From Limosilactobacillus oris DSM 4864 (GTDB lineage: Bacteria > Bacillota > Bacilli > Lactobacillales > Lactobacillaceae), in NCBI RefSeq assembly GCF_001434465.1, contig NZ_AZGE01000002.1, forward strand, positions 124,001-188,000: DNA of 64,000 nucleotides, given 5' to 3'. This document shows, in pieces, positions 26,241-36,723 of the stretch. Within the stretch, counting starts at the first letter, position 1. Every line of letters begins with the position of its first letter. The notes beneath the pieces were generated by a model. The model made no database searches. It saw only the letters and a list, made by a program, of their open reading frames with translations, and was not told the DNA's origin. The position numbers and the translations under genes are program-made.

Positions 26241-28286
26241 GTGATTTATCGTCAAGCAGACCGAAAATTTGACCTAGTTTCTGATTACCAGCCGACCGGG
26301 GACCAGCCGGAGGCCATTGACCAGCTGACCAAGGGAATTGAAAATGGTGATAAGGCCCAGATCTTGCTGGGGGCCACTGGGACCGGGAAGACTTTTACCA
26401 TTTCTAATGTCATCGCAAACGTCAATAAACCGACCCTCATCTTGTCACATAACAAGACACTGGCGGGGCAGCTGTACGGCGAAATGAAGAAGTTCTTCCC
26501 CCACAATGCCGTCGAATACTTTGTCTCCTACTATGACTACTACCAACCAGAAGCCTACGTCCCATCGAGCGACACCTACATCGAAAAGGACGCCTCCATT
26601 AATGATGAAATTGATAAACTGCGAAACGCCGCCACGACAGCCCTATTAGAGCGTAACGACGTGATCGTGGTTGCCTCGGTGTCCAGCATTTTCGGCTTAG
26701 GGAACCCAAATGAGTACCAAAATAGCGTCATCTCTCTGCACGTCGGCCAGGAAATCGACCGGGACTTCCTGCTGCGGCAGTTAGTGACCATCCAGTACGA
26801 CCGGAACGACATTGACTTCCAGCGGGGCCGGTTCCGGGTACACGGTGACGTGGTGGAAATCTTCCCTGCTTCCCACAGCGAAACCGCACTCCGGATTGAG
26901 TTCTTTGGGGATGAAATTGACCGGATCCGGGAAGTCGACGCCCTGACCGGCGAGGTGAAGGGCGACCGGGAGGAAGTTTCGATCTTCCCTGCCACCCACT
27001 TCATGACCAACGAGGACATTATGGACGTAGCCCTGCCGGAAATCGAGCAGGACATGAAAAAGCAGGTCAAGAAGTTTACCGACGAGGGAAATTTGCTGGA
27101 AGCAGAACGTCTCCAGCAGCGGACGACCTACGACATCGAGATGATGCGGGAGATGGGTTATACCAACGGGATTGAAAACTATTCCCGTTACATGGACCGC
27201 CGGAAGCCAGGCGAACCACCGTACACCCTGTTGGACTTCTTCCCGAAGGACTACCTGCTGGTGGTTGACGAATCGCACCAGACGATGCCCCAGGTACGGG
27301 GGATGTACAACGGTGACCGGGCCCGGAAGCAGATGCTGATTGACTACGGCTTCCGGTTGCCGAGTGCCCTCGATAACCGGCCGCTGAAACTGAATGAGTT
27401 TGAGCAGCACGTCAACCAGGTCGTCTACATGTCGGCCACCCCGGGTCCCTACGAGCAGGAGCAGACTGACCACGTGGCTCAGCAGATCATCCGGCCGACC
27501 GGTTTGCTTGATCCGACGATTGAAGTCCGGCCGGTAATGGGACAAATCGATAACCTGGTTGGTGAAATTAATAAGCGGATTGAGCGGCACGAACGGGTCT
27601 TTGTGACGACTCTGACCAAGAAGATGTCGGAGGACTTGACCGATTACTTAAAGGACCTCGGTCTCAAGGTCAAGTACCTCCACAGTGATATTAAGACCCT
27701 AGAACGGACGCAGATTATCCGTGACCTGCGGCTGGGAAAGTTTGACGTCCTTGTTGGGATCAACCTGCTCCGGGAAGGGCTAGACGTGCCGGAAGTTTCC
27801 TTGGTGGCAATCCTCGATGCCGATAAGGAGGGCTTCTTGCGCAACGAGCGCTCACTAATCCAAACGATTGGCCGGGCGGCCCGGAATGAGCACGGGGCGG
27901 TCATTATGTATGCCGACGAGGTTACGGAGTCGATGCAAAAGGCGATTGACGAAACGAAGCGGCGGCGGTCAATCCAGATGAAGTACAATGAGGACCACCA
28001 CATCACGCCTCATACAATCGTTAAACCGATCCAGGAAGCCATTTCGGCGACGAAGGAAACGGCCGATACTGGCGAGCAGGCAGACAGCACGGAATTTACC
28101 ACGAAGGACTTTGCCAAGCTGTCTAAGGATGCCCAGGCAAACATGGTCGATGAGCTGACCGAGCAGATGCGGGCGGCGGCTAAGCGGCTCGACTTTGAAC
28201 AGGCGGCCACCCTTCGTGATACTGTTATGGAATTAAAGGCGCAAATGACCGGCAAGAAGACCAAGCCGGGACGGAAAGTGAAGTAG
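26241..28286 (+). CDS. uvrB: UvrABC excision nuclease subunit B
   Basis: The damage-verifying helicase of nucleotide excision repair. It has Walker [11 protein letters not shown], the beta-hairpin [23 protein letters not shown], helicase motifs [13 protein letters not shown] and QTIGRAARN, and a C-terminal UVR domain ([26 protein letters not shown]) that contacts UvrC. An upstream in-frame start at 26190 would add 17 basic residues; GTG 26241 follows GGGAGG and gives [23 protein letters not shown], the family N-terminus, with 681 residues. uvrA begins 15 bases downstream. Confidence 0.97.
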   Translation: MIYRQADRKFDLVSDYQPTGDQPEAIDQLTKGIENGDKAQILLGATGTGKTFTISNVIANVNKPTLILSHNKTLAGQLYGEMKKFFPHNAVEYFVSYYDYYQPEAYVPSSDTYIEKDASINDEIDKLRNAATTALLERNDVIVVASVSSIFGLGNPNEYQNSVISLHVGQEIDRDFLLRQLVTIQYDRNDIDFQRGRFRVHGDVVEIFPASHSETALRIEFFGDEIDRIREVDALTGEVKGDREEVSIFPATHFMTNEDIMDVALPEIEQDMKKQVKKFTDEGNLLEAERLQQRTTYDIEMMREMGYTNGIENYSRYMDRRKPGEPPYTLLDFFPKDYLLVVDESHQTMPQVRGMYNGDRARKQMLIDYGFRLPSALDNRPLKLNEFEQHVNQVVYMSATPGPYEQEQTDHVAQQIIRPTGLLDPTIEVRPVMGQIDNLVGEINKRIERHERVFVTTLTKKMSEDLTDYLKDLGLKVKYLHSDIKTLERTQIIRDLRLGKFDVLVGINLLREGLDVPEVSLVAILDADKEGFLRNERSLIQTIGRAARNEHGAVIMYADEVTESMQKAIDETKRRRSIQMKYNEDHHITPHTIVKPIQEAISATKETADTGEQADSTEFTTKDFAKLSKDAQANMVDELTEQMRAAAKRLDFEQAATLRDTVMELKAQMTGKKTKPGRKVK

Positions 28287-28301
28287 AGGAGGGATAATCC
28301 G

Positions 28302-31166
28302 TTGGCAAACGATAAGATTATTATTCACGGGGCTCGGGCCCACAACTTAAAAAACATCGATGTTAAGATTCCCAAGAACAAACTGGTGGTTATCACCGGC
28401 CTGTCCGGGTCCGGAAAGAGTTCACTGGCCTTTGACACCCTGTATGCCGAGGGACAACGCCGTTATGTGGAAAGCCTCTCCGCCTATGCCCGGCAGTTCT
28501 TAGGTCAGATGGACAAGCCCGATGTTGACTCCATCGACGGCCTGTCTCCGGCAATTTCCATCGACCAGAAGACAACCTCGCATAACCCACGGTCGACGGT
28601 GGGAACCGTCACGGAAATCAATGACTTCCTCCGGCTACTGTGGGCGCGGGTCGGCACACCAATCTGTCCAAACGACCACATCCCGATTACCAGCCAGTCG
28701 CCGGACCAGATGGTCGACCGGGTGCTGGAATTACCCGAGCGGACCCGGCTGCAGATTCTGTCGCCAGTCGTCCGTTCAAAGAAGGGGACCCAAAAGAAGG
28801 TCCTGGCAACGATTAAACGAGAGGGCTTTGTCCGGGTCCAGGTGGATGGTGAAACCTACGACCTCGATGAAGTTCCGGAACTAAACAAGAATCAGGAACA
28901 CACGATTAACGTGGTTATTGACCGGATTATCGTCAAGGAGGGGGTTCGGTCCCGGCTCTTTGACTCCTTTGAAGCGGCCCTCCGCCTCAGCGATGGCTAC
29001 GCAATTGCCGACGTGATTGGCGGCGAGCCAATTCCCTTCTCCGAAAAGTATGCCTGCCCAATTTGTGGCTTCACGGTTGGCGAACTGGAACCGCGGCTCT
29101 TTTCTTTCAACGCACCGATGGGGGCTTGTCCGGTCTGTGAGGGCCTGGGTTCCAAGCTGGAAGTTGACGTTGACCTCGTGGTGCCCGACCGCAGCAAGAC
29201 TTTGCGTGACGGGGCGATGGCACCCTGGAACCCGATCTCGTCCCAGTACTACCCACAGCTCCTAGAACAGTTCTGTCAGTCAGTTGGCATCGACATGGAC
29301 ACGCCGTTCAATAAGTTGCCGAAGAAGCAGCAACAGCTGGTCCTCTACGGCAATGGTGACCAGACCTTCCACTTCCACTACGAAAATGACTTTGGCGGCG
29401 TGCGGGACGTCGACGTACCCTTTGAGGGGGTCGTTAACAACGTTAAGCGGCGTTACCGGGAAACCAATTCTGACTTCACCCGGGAGCAGATGCGCAAGTA
29501 CATGACCGAGCTGCCGTGTCCAGCCTGCCACGGCTACCGGCTGAATGAGCGGGCGCTGGCTGTAAAAATCTCTGGTCAAAACATCGGCCAGGTATCTGAC
29601 CTGTCCATCAGTGATGCCATTGACTTCTTCAAGCAGGTACAGTTGTCCGAGCAAAACGAGCAGATTGCCCGGCCGATCCTCAAGGAAATCCTCGACCGGC
29701 TGACCTTTATGAAGAATGTTGGAGTCGAGTACCTGACGCTGAGTCGGTCGGCCCGGACCCTGTCCGGTGGGGAAGCCCAGCGGATCCGGCTGGCGACCCA
29801 AATTGGTTCTAACCTTTCAGGGGTGATGTACGTCCTTGATGAACCATCGATTGGGCTCCACCAGCGGGATAATGACCGTTTGATCTCGTCGCTCAAGGCA
29901 ATGCGGGATCTCGGCAACACTCTGATCGTGGTGGAACACGATGAAGATACCATGCGGGCTGCCGACTACATCATTGATATTGGTCCTGGCGCCGGCGAGA
30001 ACGGTGGTCAGGTGATGGCTGCCGGCACACCGAAGCAGGTGATGCGGTCCCGGAAGTCGCTGACCGGCCAGTACCTTTCCGGTAAGAAGTTTATCCCGGT
30101 TCCGGCAGAACGGCGGTCCGGGAATGGTAAACACATTGTAGTTAAGGGGGCCGCGGCGAATAACCTGAAGCAGATTGACGTCGACTTTCCACTTGGCAAG
30201 TTTATCTGCGTGACCGGGGTTTCCGGTTCCGGCAAGTCGACCCTGGTCAACCTGATTCTCAAACGGATTTTGGCCCAGAAGCTCAACAATAATTCTGCCA
30301 AGCCGGGGAAGTATGCTTCCATCAGCGGGGTCAAGAATATCGAAAAAGTCATCGACATTGATCAGTCACCGATTGGCCGGACACCGCGTAGTAACCCGGC
30401 CACCTACACCGGGGTCTTTGACGATATTCGGGAGCTTTTCGCCCAGACCAACCAAGCTAAGGTGCGGGGCTATACCAAGGGCCGCTTCAGCTTCAACGTT
30501 AAGGGCGGCCGCTGTGAGGCATGTCATGGGGACGGAATTCTTAAAATTGAGATGAACTTCCTGCCCGACGTGTACGTCCCGTGTGAGGTTTGCCACGGGA
30601 CCCGCTACAATTCAGAGACCCTCGAAGTGGAATACAAGGGCAAGAACATCGCGGAAGTCTTGAACATGACCGTCTCGGAGGCTCTGAAATTCTTCAGTGC
30701 CATTCCAAAGATCCGGCGGAAACTCCAGACAATCGAAGACGTGGGCCTCGGCTACGTCCACCTGGGGCAGCCGGCGACGACCCTGTCTGGTGGGGAAGCC
30801 CAGCGGATGAAGCTGGCGGCTGAACTGCACCGTCAGTCCCACGGCAAGAGCTTCTATATCCTGGATGAACCGACGACGGGGCTGCACATGGACGACATCA
30901 AGCGGCTCCTCGGCGTCCTTCAACGCCTGGTCGATGCTGGCAACACCGTCCTGGTGATTGAACACGACCTGGACGTGGTGAAGTCTGCCGACTGGCTGAT
31001 TGACCTGGGACCCGAAGGCGGAGATGCTGGCGGAAACGTTGTGGCGACGGGAACGCCAGAGGAAGTCGCCCAGGTCAAGGAAAGCTATACCGGCCGGTAC
31101 TTGAAAGAGATGTTGGACCGGGACCAACAATGGGCGGCGGACCGGGCTGCTAAGAAGAACAAGTAG
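28302..31166 (+). CDS. uvrA: UvrABC excision nuclease subunit A
   Basis: The damage-recognition ATPase of nucleotide excision repair, 954 residues. Two ABC-type halves are seen: Walker [14 protein letters not shown] and [12 protein letters not shown], and the signature LSGGEAQR twice. Zinc modules CPICGF...CPVC and CEACHGDG...CEVCHG are present. It starts at TTG 28302 after GGAGGGAT. The operon partner uvrB precedes it. The 3' end abuts repeat copy C. Confidence 0.97.
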   Translation: MANDKIIIHGARAHNLKNIDVKIPKNKLVVITGLSGSGKSSLAFDTLYAEGQRRYVESLSAYARQFLGQMDKPDVDSIDGLSPAISIDQKTTSHNPRSTVGTVTEINDFLRLLWARVGTPICPNDHIPITSQSPDQMVDRVLELPERTRLQILSPVVRSKKGTQKKVLATIKREGFVRVQVDGETYDLDEVPELNKNQEHTINVVIDRIIVKEGVRSRLFDSFEAALRLSDGYAIADVIGGEPIPFSEKYACPICGFTVGELEPRLFSFNAPMGACPVCEGLGSKLEVDVDLVVPDRSKTLRDGAMAPWNPISSQYYPQLLEQFCQSVGIDMDTPFNKLPKKQQQLVLYGNGDQTFHFHYENDFGGVRDVDVPFEGVVNNVKRRYRETNSDFTREQMRKYMTELPCPACHGYRLNERALAVKISGQNIGQVSDLSISDAIDFFKQVQLSEQNEQIARPILKEILDRLTFMKNVGVEYLTLSRSARTLSGGEAQRIRLATQIGSNLSGVMYVLDEPSIGLHQRDNDRLISSLKAMRDLGNTLIVVEHDEDTMRAADYIIDIGPGAGENGGQVMAAGTPKQVMRSRKSLTGQYLSGKKFIPVPAERRSGNGKHIVVKGAAANNLKQIDVDFPLGKFICVTGVSGSGKSTLVNLILKRILAQKLNNNSAKPGKYASISGVKNIEKVIDIDQSPIGRTPRSNPATYTGVFDDIRELFAQTNQAKVRGYTKGRFSFNVKGGRCEACHGDGILKIEMNFLPDVYVPCEVCHGTRYNSETLEVEYKGKNIAEVLNMTVSEALKFFSAIPKIRRKLQTIEDVGLGYVHLGQPATTLSGGEAQRMKLAAELHRQSHGKSFYILDEPTTGLHMDDIKRLLGVLQRLVDAGNTVLVIEHDLDVVKSADWLIDLGPEGGDAGGNVVATGTPEEVAQVKESYTGRYLKEMLDRDQQWAADRAAKKNK

Positions 31167-31183
31167 ATAGTTAAAACAGCTAG

Positions 31184-31400
31184 GAGTAAACTCAGTTTCT
31201 TAACTGTTTTATAGATAATAATGCCTCAGCGCAGTAGCTGGCTGGCAGTTCAAACGCTGATAAATCAGCATTTGACCAACCCCAAATAGGCTTGCTTCGC
31301 GTCGTAGCCACCCTTGCGGAGGTTCCCAGAGGCTAGCTTCGCGTCGAAAGACAAACACCGAAAATCTGCCAGCCGATTTTCGGTGTTTTTTCTCACTCTC
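31184..31400 (-). repeat. Dispersed intergenic repeat, copy C (longest)
   Basis: On the reverse strand it runs GAGAGTGAGAAAA, hairpin, TGTTTGTCTTTCGACGCG, AGCTAGCC, GGTTGGTCAAATGCTGATT, ATCAGCGTTTGAACTGCCAGCCA, CTGCGCTG. It is nearly collinear with copy F at 58340-58516 but has an extra block of about 45 bases that duplicates the CGACGCGAAGC-AGCC module (31280-31345). It lies between uvrA and padR and fills most of the 310-base gap. Confidence 0.7.
31354..31390 (+). terminator. Terminator in repeat copy C
   Basis: AACACCGAAAATC (31354-31366) pairs perfectly with GATTTTCGGTGTT (31375-31387), followed by TTTTT. Confidence 0.85.
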
Positions 31401-31409
31401 TTAAATTAA

Positions 31410-31449
31410 ATAGTACTATATTTACATTTAATATTATACAAGATATAAT
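31410..31449 (+). promoter_or_regulatory. padR operon promoter and possible operator
   Basis: TTTACA (31421-31426) and TATAAT (31444-31449), 17-base spacer. The perfect palindrome ATAGTACTAT (31410-31419) abuts the -35 and is a candidate site for the PadR product. Confidence 0.65.
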
Positions 31450-31476
31450 ATAGTTGAATTAAGTGAGGTGAACAGG

Positions 31477-31794
31477 ATGAAAATACAAATCACAGCAGAG
31501 TTGCTCGATGGGGTGGTGCTGGCGATCCTTAAACAAGATGACTACTATGGCTATGCACTGACCCAGCGTGTGCAGTCGGTTATTGATATTTCGGAGTCGA
31601 CAATGTATCCGGTCCTGCGCCGTTTGAAGAAGAGCGGGGACCTCACGACCTATGACAAACCGTACCAGGGCCGTAACCGGCGCTACTATCAGCTCACGGC
31701 GGCTGGTGAGCAGCGCCTAACGGAAATTTTGTCACTTTGGGAGCAGTATAAGGGGAACCTGGACCGAATTTTTTATCAGCGAGGTGAGGAATAA
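31477..31794 (+). CDS. PadR family transcriptional regulator
   Basis: A 105-residue winged-helix regulator: ITAELLDGVVLAILKQDDYYGYALTQRVQS, then SESTMYPVLRRLKKSGDLTTYDKPYQGRNRRYYQLTAAGEQRLTEI, the PadR DNA-binding helix and wing. A GTG at 31468 is in frame but lies in the AGTGAGGTG ribosome-binding site, so ATG 31477 is chosen. It overlaps the DUF1700 gene by TAATG. Such PadR-DUF1700-DUF4097 sets occur widely in Firmicutes and are tied to envelope stress; the inducer here is unknown. Confidence 0.92.
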   Translation: MKIQITAELLDGVVLAILKQDDYYGYALTQRVQSVIDISESTMYPVLRRLKKSGDLTTYDKPYQGRNRRYYQLTAAGEQRLTEILSLWEQYKGNLDRIFYQRGEE

Positions 31795-32405
31795 TGAACG
31801 CACGGGAGAAATACATCCAAGAATTAGAAAAATATTTAGTTACTTTGCCGGCAGCAGAGCGCGCGGATGCAGTTGACTTTTACAACGAGTTTATCGAGGA
31901 CGCTCACTACGATACGCGGGAGCAAATCGTCGCTGAGTTAGGAACGCCACGGCAGCTTAGCCACCAAATTTTGGCGGACTACTCGATTAAGGCTAACGAG
32001 AAGGACGGCGGGGCAGGGAAACCGGCCTCGACCAAGTCCAGCTGGCGGGTGTTTTGGCTAGTCCTGATTGCCATCGTGACCTCGCCAATTACCCTGGTCC
32101 TCAGCGTCGTAGCGTTTGCTATCCTGATTACGGCCTTAGGGGTCGCCATCGGGATTATCATTGGCCTGCTCGGCGTGATCGTAGGGCTGCTGGTGACGGC
32201 GGGAGCGATGCTGTACCTGGGCTTTGGCCTGCTGGTAGCGGCACCGATGACCGGGATCTTCTACCTGGGAATTGGCCTGGCAGTGCTGGGGGGCTTCCTG
32301 ATCTTTATTCCGTTAGGCTACTGGATTATCCGCCTGTTGGCACAGGGAATCGCGAACCTTTCTAAGTTTCTTTACCAAAAACTCCAGGGAAGGAGGACAA
32401 AGTAA
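31794..32405 (+). CDS. DUF1700 family membrane protein
   Basis: A 203-residue protein. The first 70 residues form a soluble helical HAAS-type domain (REKYIQELEKYLVTLPAAERADAVDFYNEFIEDA...IVAELGTPRQLSHQILADY). Three to four hydrophobic segments follow (about 80-110, 112-140, 142-185) and a basic C-terminus. It is translationally coupled to the PadR gene and lies 2 bases before the DUF4097 gene. It probably senses or transmits an envelope signal to its partners; this is inference from operon structure. Confidence 0.88.
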   Translation: MNAREKYIQELEKYLVTLPAAERADAVDFYNEFIEDAHYDTREQIVAELGTPRQLSHQILADYSIKANEKDGGAGKPASTKSSWRVFWLVLIAIVTSPITLVLSVVAFAILITALGVAIGIIIGLLGVIVGLLVTAGAMLYLGFGLLVAAPMTGIFYLGIGLAVLGGFLIFIPLGYWIIRLLAQGIANLSKFLYQKLQGRRTK

Positions 32406-32407
32406 CC

Positions 32408-33175
32408 ATGAAGAAGTTATTTAAAATTAGTCTGGGACTCCTGATTGTTGGCTTGATTCTGACCGCAATCGGCTTCTGGGGCCATGGCGCCCGCGACGTC
32501 CATTTTGCCGGCCCCAAACCAGTAATTACCAAGAACGTCAGCAAGAGTTTAGTGACGAACCAGCACTTTGACCGCCTCGACATTAACGCCGCTACGGCGG
32601 ACATCAGGGTTAGAACTGGTCGTGAGTTTAAGGTGAGCTATCAGGGAAGCAGTGCTTTGCAACCGAAAGCAGCCATTACCAACCAGCTGGTGACGGTTAA
32701 GCAAACGCAGGCCGTTTACGGGACTATCTGGGGGAGCAATAGCAGTGCGGACGTAATTACGATTACCGTCCCCAGGGGAACCAAGCTCGCCGGAACGATT
32801 AAGACGACCAGCGGCGACGTCACGGTTAACGGGGTCGACCTCACTGGAGTAACGATTGACGCTCGGGACGGGGATGTTGACTTGCGGGATTTGACGGTCG
32901 AAGGCGGCAAGGCCCGGTTGGAGTCTGGCGACTTTACCAGTCGAAACGTTACCTTCCGGGGCAACTACTTTGTAAACAATAGCGACGGCGATAATGAGGT
33001 CGTTGACGCGCGCGTCGATGGCTACTTCCTGAAGACGACGGACGGTGATAACGAAATTGACGGCGCCGACCATGACAGCGGCCAGCAGTCAGCCAATGAG
33101 AATGCCGCGAACCTTCTCCACCTGACGAGCGAAGACGGTGACAACACGATCAAGAATATTCAAGCAGTTGAATAA
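32408..33175 (+). CDS. DUF4097 family protein (beta-helix, membrane anchored)
   Basis: A 255-residue protein with one N-terminal membrane segment (about 7-25) and an extracytoplasmic part of Asp/Gly-rich parallel beta-helix turns: repeats like TTSGDVTVNGVDLTGVTIDARDGDVDLRDLTVEGG and TTDGDNEIDGADHD. The DUF4097 fold resembles polymer-forming or adhesin-like surface proteins. Third gene of the PadR operon, followed by a strong terminator. Function unknown beyond a likely envelope role. Confidence 0.85.
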   Translation: MKKLFKISLGLLIVGLILTAIGFWGHGARDVHFAGPKPVITKNVSKSLVTNQHFDRLDINAATADIRVRTGREFKVSYQGSSALQPKAAITNQLVTVKQTQAVYGTIWGSNSSADVITITVPRGTKLAGTIKTTSGDVTVNGVDLTGVTIDARDGDVDLRDLTVEGGKARLESGDFTSRNVTFRGNYFVNNSDGDNEVVDARVDGYFLKTTDGDNEIDGADHDSGQQSANENAANLLHLTSEDGDNTIKNIQAVE

Positions 33176-33181
33176 GTCCAT

Positions 33182-33217
33182 GGCGGTTGCCGGGAAAAGT
33201 TCCCGGGCCGCCTTTTT
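33182..33217 (+). terminator. Terminator after the PadR operon
   Basis: GGCGG and CCCGGGAACTTTTCCCGG-type pairing close into CCGCC, followed by TTTTT. Confidence 0.85.
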
Positions 33218-33258
33218 GCTGTCGTGGTAAGATGGGAACAGAAAGGCGGCGGTTTCTG

Positions 33259-33774
33259 ATGATTTTATTAAGTTCCTGTTTAGCAGGTTTCAACGTTCGT
33301 TACGATGGTGGCAATGCCCGGCGGCCACTGGCGGTCAAACTTCTGGCAATTGGGGCTGCCATCACGGTTTGCCCGGAAATCATGGCCGGCTTTACCACCC
33401 CGCGGGAACCTGCGGAAATTCAGGGAGGAACGGGAGTTGATGTCCTGGCAGGCCGGGCGCGGGTGGTAACCAAATCTGGAGCTGATGTGACAGCCAACTA
33501 TCTGATGGCGGCGCGGCAAGTCCTCGCAATTGCCCAGAAACACCAGGTGACAGTGGCCTACCTGAAACAAAAGAGTCCGGCCTGCGGAAGCAAGGTAATC
33601 TATGATGGTAACTTTGCTGGTCAACAGATAGCCGGTCAGGGGGTGACGGCCGCCCTCCTGCAGCAACACGGGATCCGAGTTTTTGGCGACGAAGAGCTGA
33701 CTAAAGAGCACGTCGCGCCCTTTTTATCACCGGCAGTGGTCAAGTTATTAGACAAGCACAATCTTGTGGAATGA
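33259..33774 (+). CDS. DUF523 domain protein
   Basis: A 171-residue protein starting ILLSSCLAGFNVRYDGGNA, the N-terminal Cys-containing DUF523 hallmark, with VCPEIMAGFTTPREPAEI and KQKSPACGSKVIYDG, all conserved-Cys stretches suggesting a metal or Fe-S-like site. Biochemical function is unassigned for the family. The frame is open from 33187, but ATG 33259 follows AAAGGCGG and matches the family N-terminus; the earlier part overlaps a terminator. It stands alone between two operons. Confidence 0.85.
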   Translation: MILLSSCLAGFNVRYDGGNARRPLAVKLLAIGAAITVCPEIMAGFTTPREPAEIQGGTGVDVLAGRARVVTKSGADVTANYLMAARQVLAIAQKHQVTVAYLKQKSPACGSKVIYDGNFAGQQIAGQGVTAALLQQHGIRVFGDEELTKEHVAPFLSPAVVKLLDKHNLVE

Positions 33775-33847
33775 TTACTGGGAAAAGACACGCCCGGCAT
33801 AGTTGTGGTACAATATTAAAAAAGTTGTCTGAGAAGGAGAATTGGTG

Positions 33848-34717
33848 ATGACGGAAAAAATGAAAGTGGTAATTATCACCGGCATGAGCGGGGCCGGGAA
33901 AACCCTCGCGGTCCACAGTTTTGAAGATTTGGGCTATTTCGTGATTGATAATATGCTCCCCAACTTAGCGGAGAAGTTTGTCGACGTCATTGAGGAGTCC
34001 GGTGAATTTAAGAAGATTGCGATGGTGATGGACTTACGGTCACGGGGCTTCTATGACCAAGTCCTGCCGACTCTGCACAAACTGAAGGAACGCGCGGACC
34101 TTGACGTCAAGCTGCTCTTCTTAGACGCAAATAACGTTAAACTGGTTTCCCGCTATAAAGAAACCCGCCGCCTGCACCCATTGGCACGGCAGGGTCGGAT
34201 CCTGGACGGGGTGGAAATGGAACGGCAATTGCTGAGTGAGCTGAAGAGCCGGGCGGATGTGATCATTGACACCACCGATTTGACTCCCCGGAACCTCAAG
34301 CTGCGGATTGACAAGCTCTTTAGCAATGGTGAAGAAAGCAACTTCTTTGTTGAGGTAATGTCCTTTGGCTTTAAGTACGGCCTCCCCCTGGATGCCGACA
34401 TCGTAATGGACGTCCGCTTTCTCCCCAACCCCTTCTACCTGCCCGAACTAAAGTACCTGACCGGGAATGATGCGGCGGTGCAGGAGTACGTTATGAAGAG
34501 CACGGCGGCGCAAGAGTTTTACGCTCATCTGCGGTCGTTGTTGGAAAACGCCCTGCCTGGTTATATTAAGGAGGGCAAGAGCAGCTTAACGGTAGCAATT
34601 GGTTGTACGGGTGGACAGCACCGGTCGGTAACGATTGCCAACAAACTGGCCGCGGGGCTTAAAAAGGATGGTTATAAGGTTAATCTCTACCACCGTGACA
34701 TCAGTAAGGCGCAGTAA
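33848..34717 (+). CDS. rapZ: RapZ/YvcJ nucleotide-binding protein
   Basis: A P-loop protein (GMSGAGKTLAVHSFED) that in E. coli is an RNase adapter tuning GlmS and hence glucosamine 6-phosphate; in B. subtilis YvcJ affects competence. The C-terminal domain has GCTGGQHRSVTIANKLA. In-frame TTG and GTG codons at 33842 and 33845 lie too close to AAGGAGA; ATG 33848 gives 289 residues. First of the conserved rapZ-yvcK-whiA run. Confidence 0.93.
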   Translation: MTEKMKVVIITGMSGAGKTLAVHSFEDLGYFVIDNMLPNLAEKFVDVIEESGEFKKIAMVMDLRSRGFYDQVLPTLHKLKERADLDVKLLFLDANNVKLVSRYKETRRLHPLARQGRILDGVEMERQLLSELKSRADVIIDTTDLTPRNLKLRIDKLFSNGEESNFFVEVMSFGFKYGLPLDADIVMDVRFLPNPFYLPELKYLTGNDAAVQEYVMKSTAAQEFYAHLRSLLENALPGYIKEGKSSLTVAIGCTGGQHRSVTIANKLAAGLKKDGYKVNLYHRDISKAQ

Positions 34718-34734
34718 GAGGGGAGTGAACGTGG

Positions 34735-35721
34735 ATGATGCATAAGCCGAAAATAGTTGTTATCGGTGGTGGGACTGGCCTGCCAGTCGTTCTCCGGGGG
34801 CTTCGTGACCAGGATGCCGACGTGACGGCAGTCGTGACGGTTGCTGATGATGGCGGCTCGTCGGGAATCCTGCGAAATTACATTAACGTGGTGCCGCCGG
34901 GTGACATTCGTAATGTCCTGGTGGCCTTATCAGAAATGTCACCATTAGAATTAGATGTCTTTCAGTACCGTTTCAAGAGTTCGGACCAGTTTTTCGCGGG
35001 ACACGCTATCGGCAACCTGATTATCTCAGCCTTGTCTGAAATGCGCGGCGGAATTTTTCCGGCGGTCCAGGAACTCTCCCAGATGATGAAAATCCGTGGC
35101 CATGTGTACCCGGTCGCTAACGAACCACTGACCCTCAACGCGGAATTTACTGATGGGTCAACAATTAGCGGAGAAGCTGAAATTACGGCGGCTCACCAGC
35201 GAATCAAGCGGGTCTGGGTAACGTCAGCAGACGGGGCGGATGGTGACCAGATCCAGCCGGTACCGGAAGTCCTTCAGGCAATCAGAGCGGCTGATCAGAT
35301 CGTGATCGGCCCAGGAAGCCTCTTTACCAGTATCCTACCGAATTTAATGATTAAAGCGGTCCGGGACGCGGTATGTGAAAGCAAGGCGGAAGTTGTCTAC
35401 ATTTGCAACATCATGACCCAAAAGGGCGAGACCGACCACTTTACCGACGCTGACCACGTGCGCGTTCTCAATAGCCACCTGGGACAGAACTTTATCGACA
35501 CCGTCCTGGTCAATATCCAGCCGGTACCGAAAAACTACCTGGACTTTAAGCAGTGGAACGAGATTTCTCAGCCAGTGGGGCACGATTTCCAGGGCTTGCG
35601 AGACCTAGGCTGCCGGGTTATCAGTGCTAATTTTCTCCGCTTGAAAGACAACGGGGCTTTCCATGACCGTGATCGGGTAGTAGCCGAATTGATGAACCGC
35701 CTCCACCAGGTCCACGAATAG
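34735..35721 (+). CDS. yvcK: YvcK (CofD-like, gluconeogenesis factor)
   Basis: A 328-residue protein that binds UDP-GlcNAc and is needed for cell-wall homeostasis and growth on gluconeogenic carbon in Bacilli. The CofD-like fold shows [39 protein letters not shown] and [14 protein letters not shown]. Two ATGs are adjacent (34735, 34738). It lies 17 bases after rapZ and 12 before whiA. With GlmM and MurB in this window it fits a UDP-GlcNAc theme. Confidence 0.95.
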   Translation: MMHKPKIVVIGGGTGLPVVLRGLRDQDADVTAVVTVADDGGSSGILRNYINVVPPGDIRNVLVALSEMSPLELDVFQYRFKSSDQFFAGHAIGNLIISALSEMRGGIFPAVQELSQMMKIRGHVYPVANEPLTLNAEFTDGSTISGEAEITAAHQRIKRVWVTSADGADGDQIQPVPEVLQAIRAADQIVIGPGSLFTSILPNLMIKAVRDAVCESKAEVVYICNIMTQKGETDHFTDADHVRVLNSHLGQNFIDTVLVNIQPVPKNYLDFKQWNEISQPVGHDFQGLRDLGCRVISANFLRLKDNGAFHDRDRVVAELMNRLHQVHE

Positions 35722-35733
35722 AGGAGGAGAGAA

Positions 35734-36672
35734 ATGTCCTACGCGAGTGAAGTTAAAAAGGAACTGACGGCGATTAAAGTCCACCAGAAGAACGCCCAGG
35801 CGGAACTGATGGCGTTAATCCGGATGAACGGCAGTATTGCCATTGCCAATCGCCAGTTAATTCTTAATATCCAAACAGAAAATCCGGCGATTGCCCGCCG
35901 GATTTATTCGCTGCTGAAAGAATTTTACAATGTGGAAAGTGAAATTGTGGTGCGGCGGAAGATGAAGTTAAAGAAAAACAACCAGTACATTGTTCGCCTG
36001 CGCTATTCTGCCCAACGGGTCCTTGATGACCTGGGGATTTTGCAAAACTTCCAGATCAAAGAACAGGTACCGTTAGACCTGCTCAAGGATGAGTGGATGG
36101 TCCGCTCTTACTTACGGGGGGCTTTTCTAGCAGGGGGGTCCGTTAATAATCCGGAGACCTCCAGCTACCACCTGGAGATTTACTCCCTGTACGAGGAGCA
36201 CAACGAAATGATTGCCCAGATGATGAACCAGTTTGGCCTCAATGCCCAGACGACGGCCCGGCGCAGTGGTTACATTGTTTACCTCAAGGAAGCCGAAAAG
36301 ATTGCCAACTTTATGTCATTGATCGGGGCGACTAACTCGATGCTCCAATTTGAAAACGTCCGGATTGTCCGCGATATGCGAAACTCGGTCAACCGGCTGG
36401 TGAACTGCGAGAATGCCAACATGAACAAGATTGCCAACGCCTCAACCCGGCAGATTGAAAACATCAAGCTGATCGAAGATACCGTTGGTCTGGCAAGTCT
36501 CCCGGATAAGCTGCGTGAAATTGCTCAGACCCGGCTGAACCACCAGGAGGTTAGTCTCAAGGAACTTGGCCAGCTTGTCCCGGGTGGGCCAATTTCTAAG
36601 TCGGGCGTCAACCACCGCTTGCGGAAACTGAATGCCTACGCCGATGAACTCCGCACGAGCAAAACAGTTTAA
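35734..36672 (+). CDS. whiA: WhiA, DNA-binding protein
   Basis: A 312-residue protein with an N-terminal degenerate LAGLIDADG homing-endonuclease fold ([13 protein letters not shown] ... [24 protein letters not shown]) and a C-terminal helix-turn-helix ([32 protein letters not shown]). It regulates sporulation in Streptomyces and affects division and lipid composition in Bacillus. Last gene of the rapZ-yvcK-whiA unit, GAGGAGAG before the ATG. A bidirectional terminator separates it from clpP. Confidence 0.96.
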   Translation: MSYASEVKKELTAIKVHQKNAQAELMALIRMNGSIAIANRQLILNIQTENPAIARRIYSLLKEFYNVESEIVVRRKMKLKKNNQYIVRLRYSAQRVLDDLGILQNFQIKEQVPLDLLKDEWMVRSYLRGAFLAGGSVNNPETSSYHLEIYSLYEEHNEMIAQMMNQFGLNAQTTARRSGYIVYLKEAEKIANFMSLIGATNSMLQFENVRIVRDMRNSVNRLVNCENANMNKIANASTRQIENIKLIEDTVGLASLPDKLREIAQTRLNHQEVSLKELGQLVPGGPISKSGVNHRLRKLNAYADELRTSKTV

Positions 36673-36682
36673 ACTAAAAAAA

Positions 36683-36712
36683 GAAGCTGCGAATTTTCAC
36701 AGCTTCCTTTTT
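36683..36712. terminator. Bidirectional terminator between whiA and clpP
   Basis: GAAGCTG pairs with CAGCTTC around a 10-base loop, with an A tract on one side and CTTTTT on the other. Confidence 0.85.
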
Positions 36713-36723
36713 AGTACCCGCGC

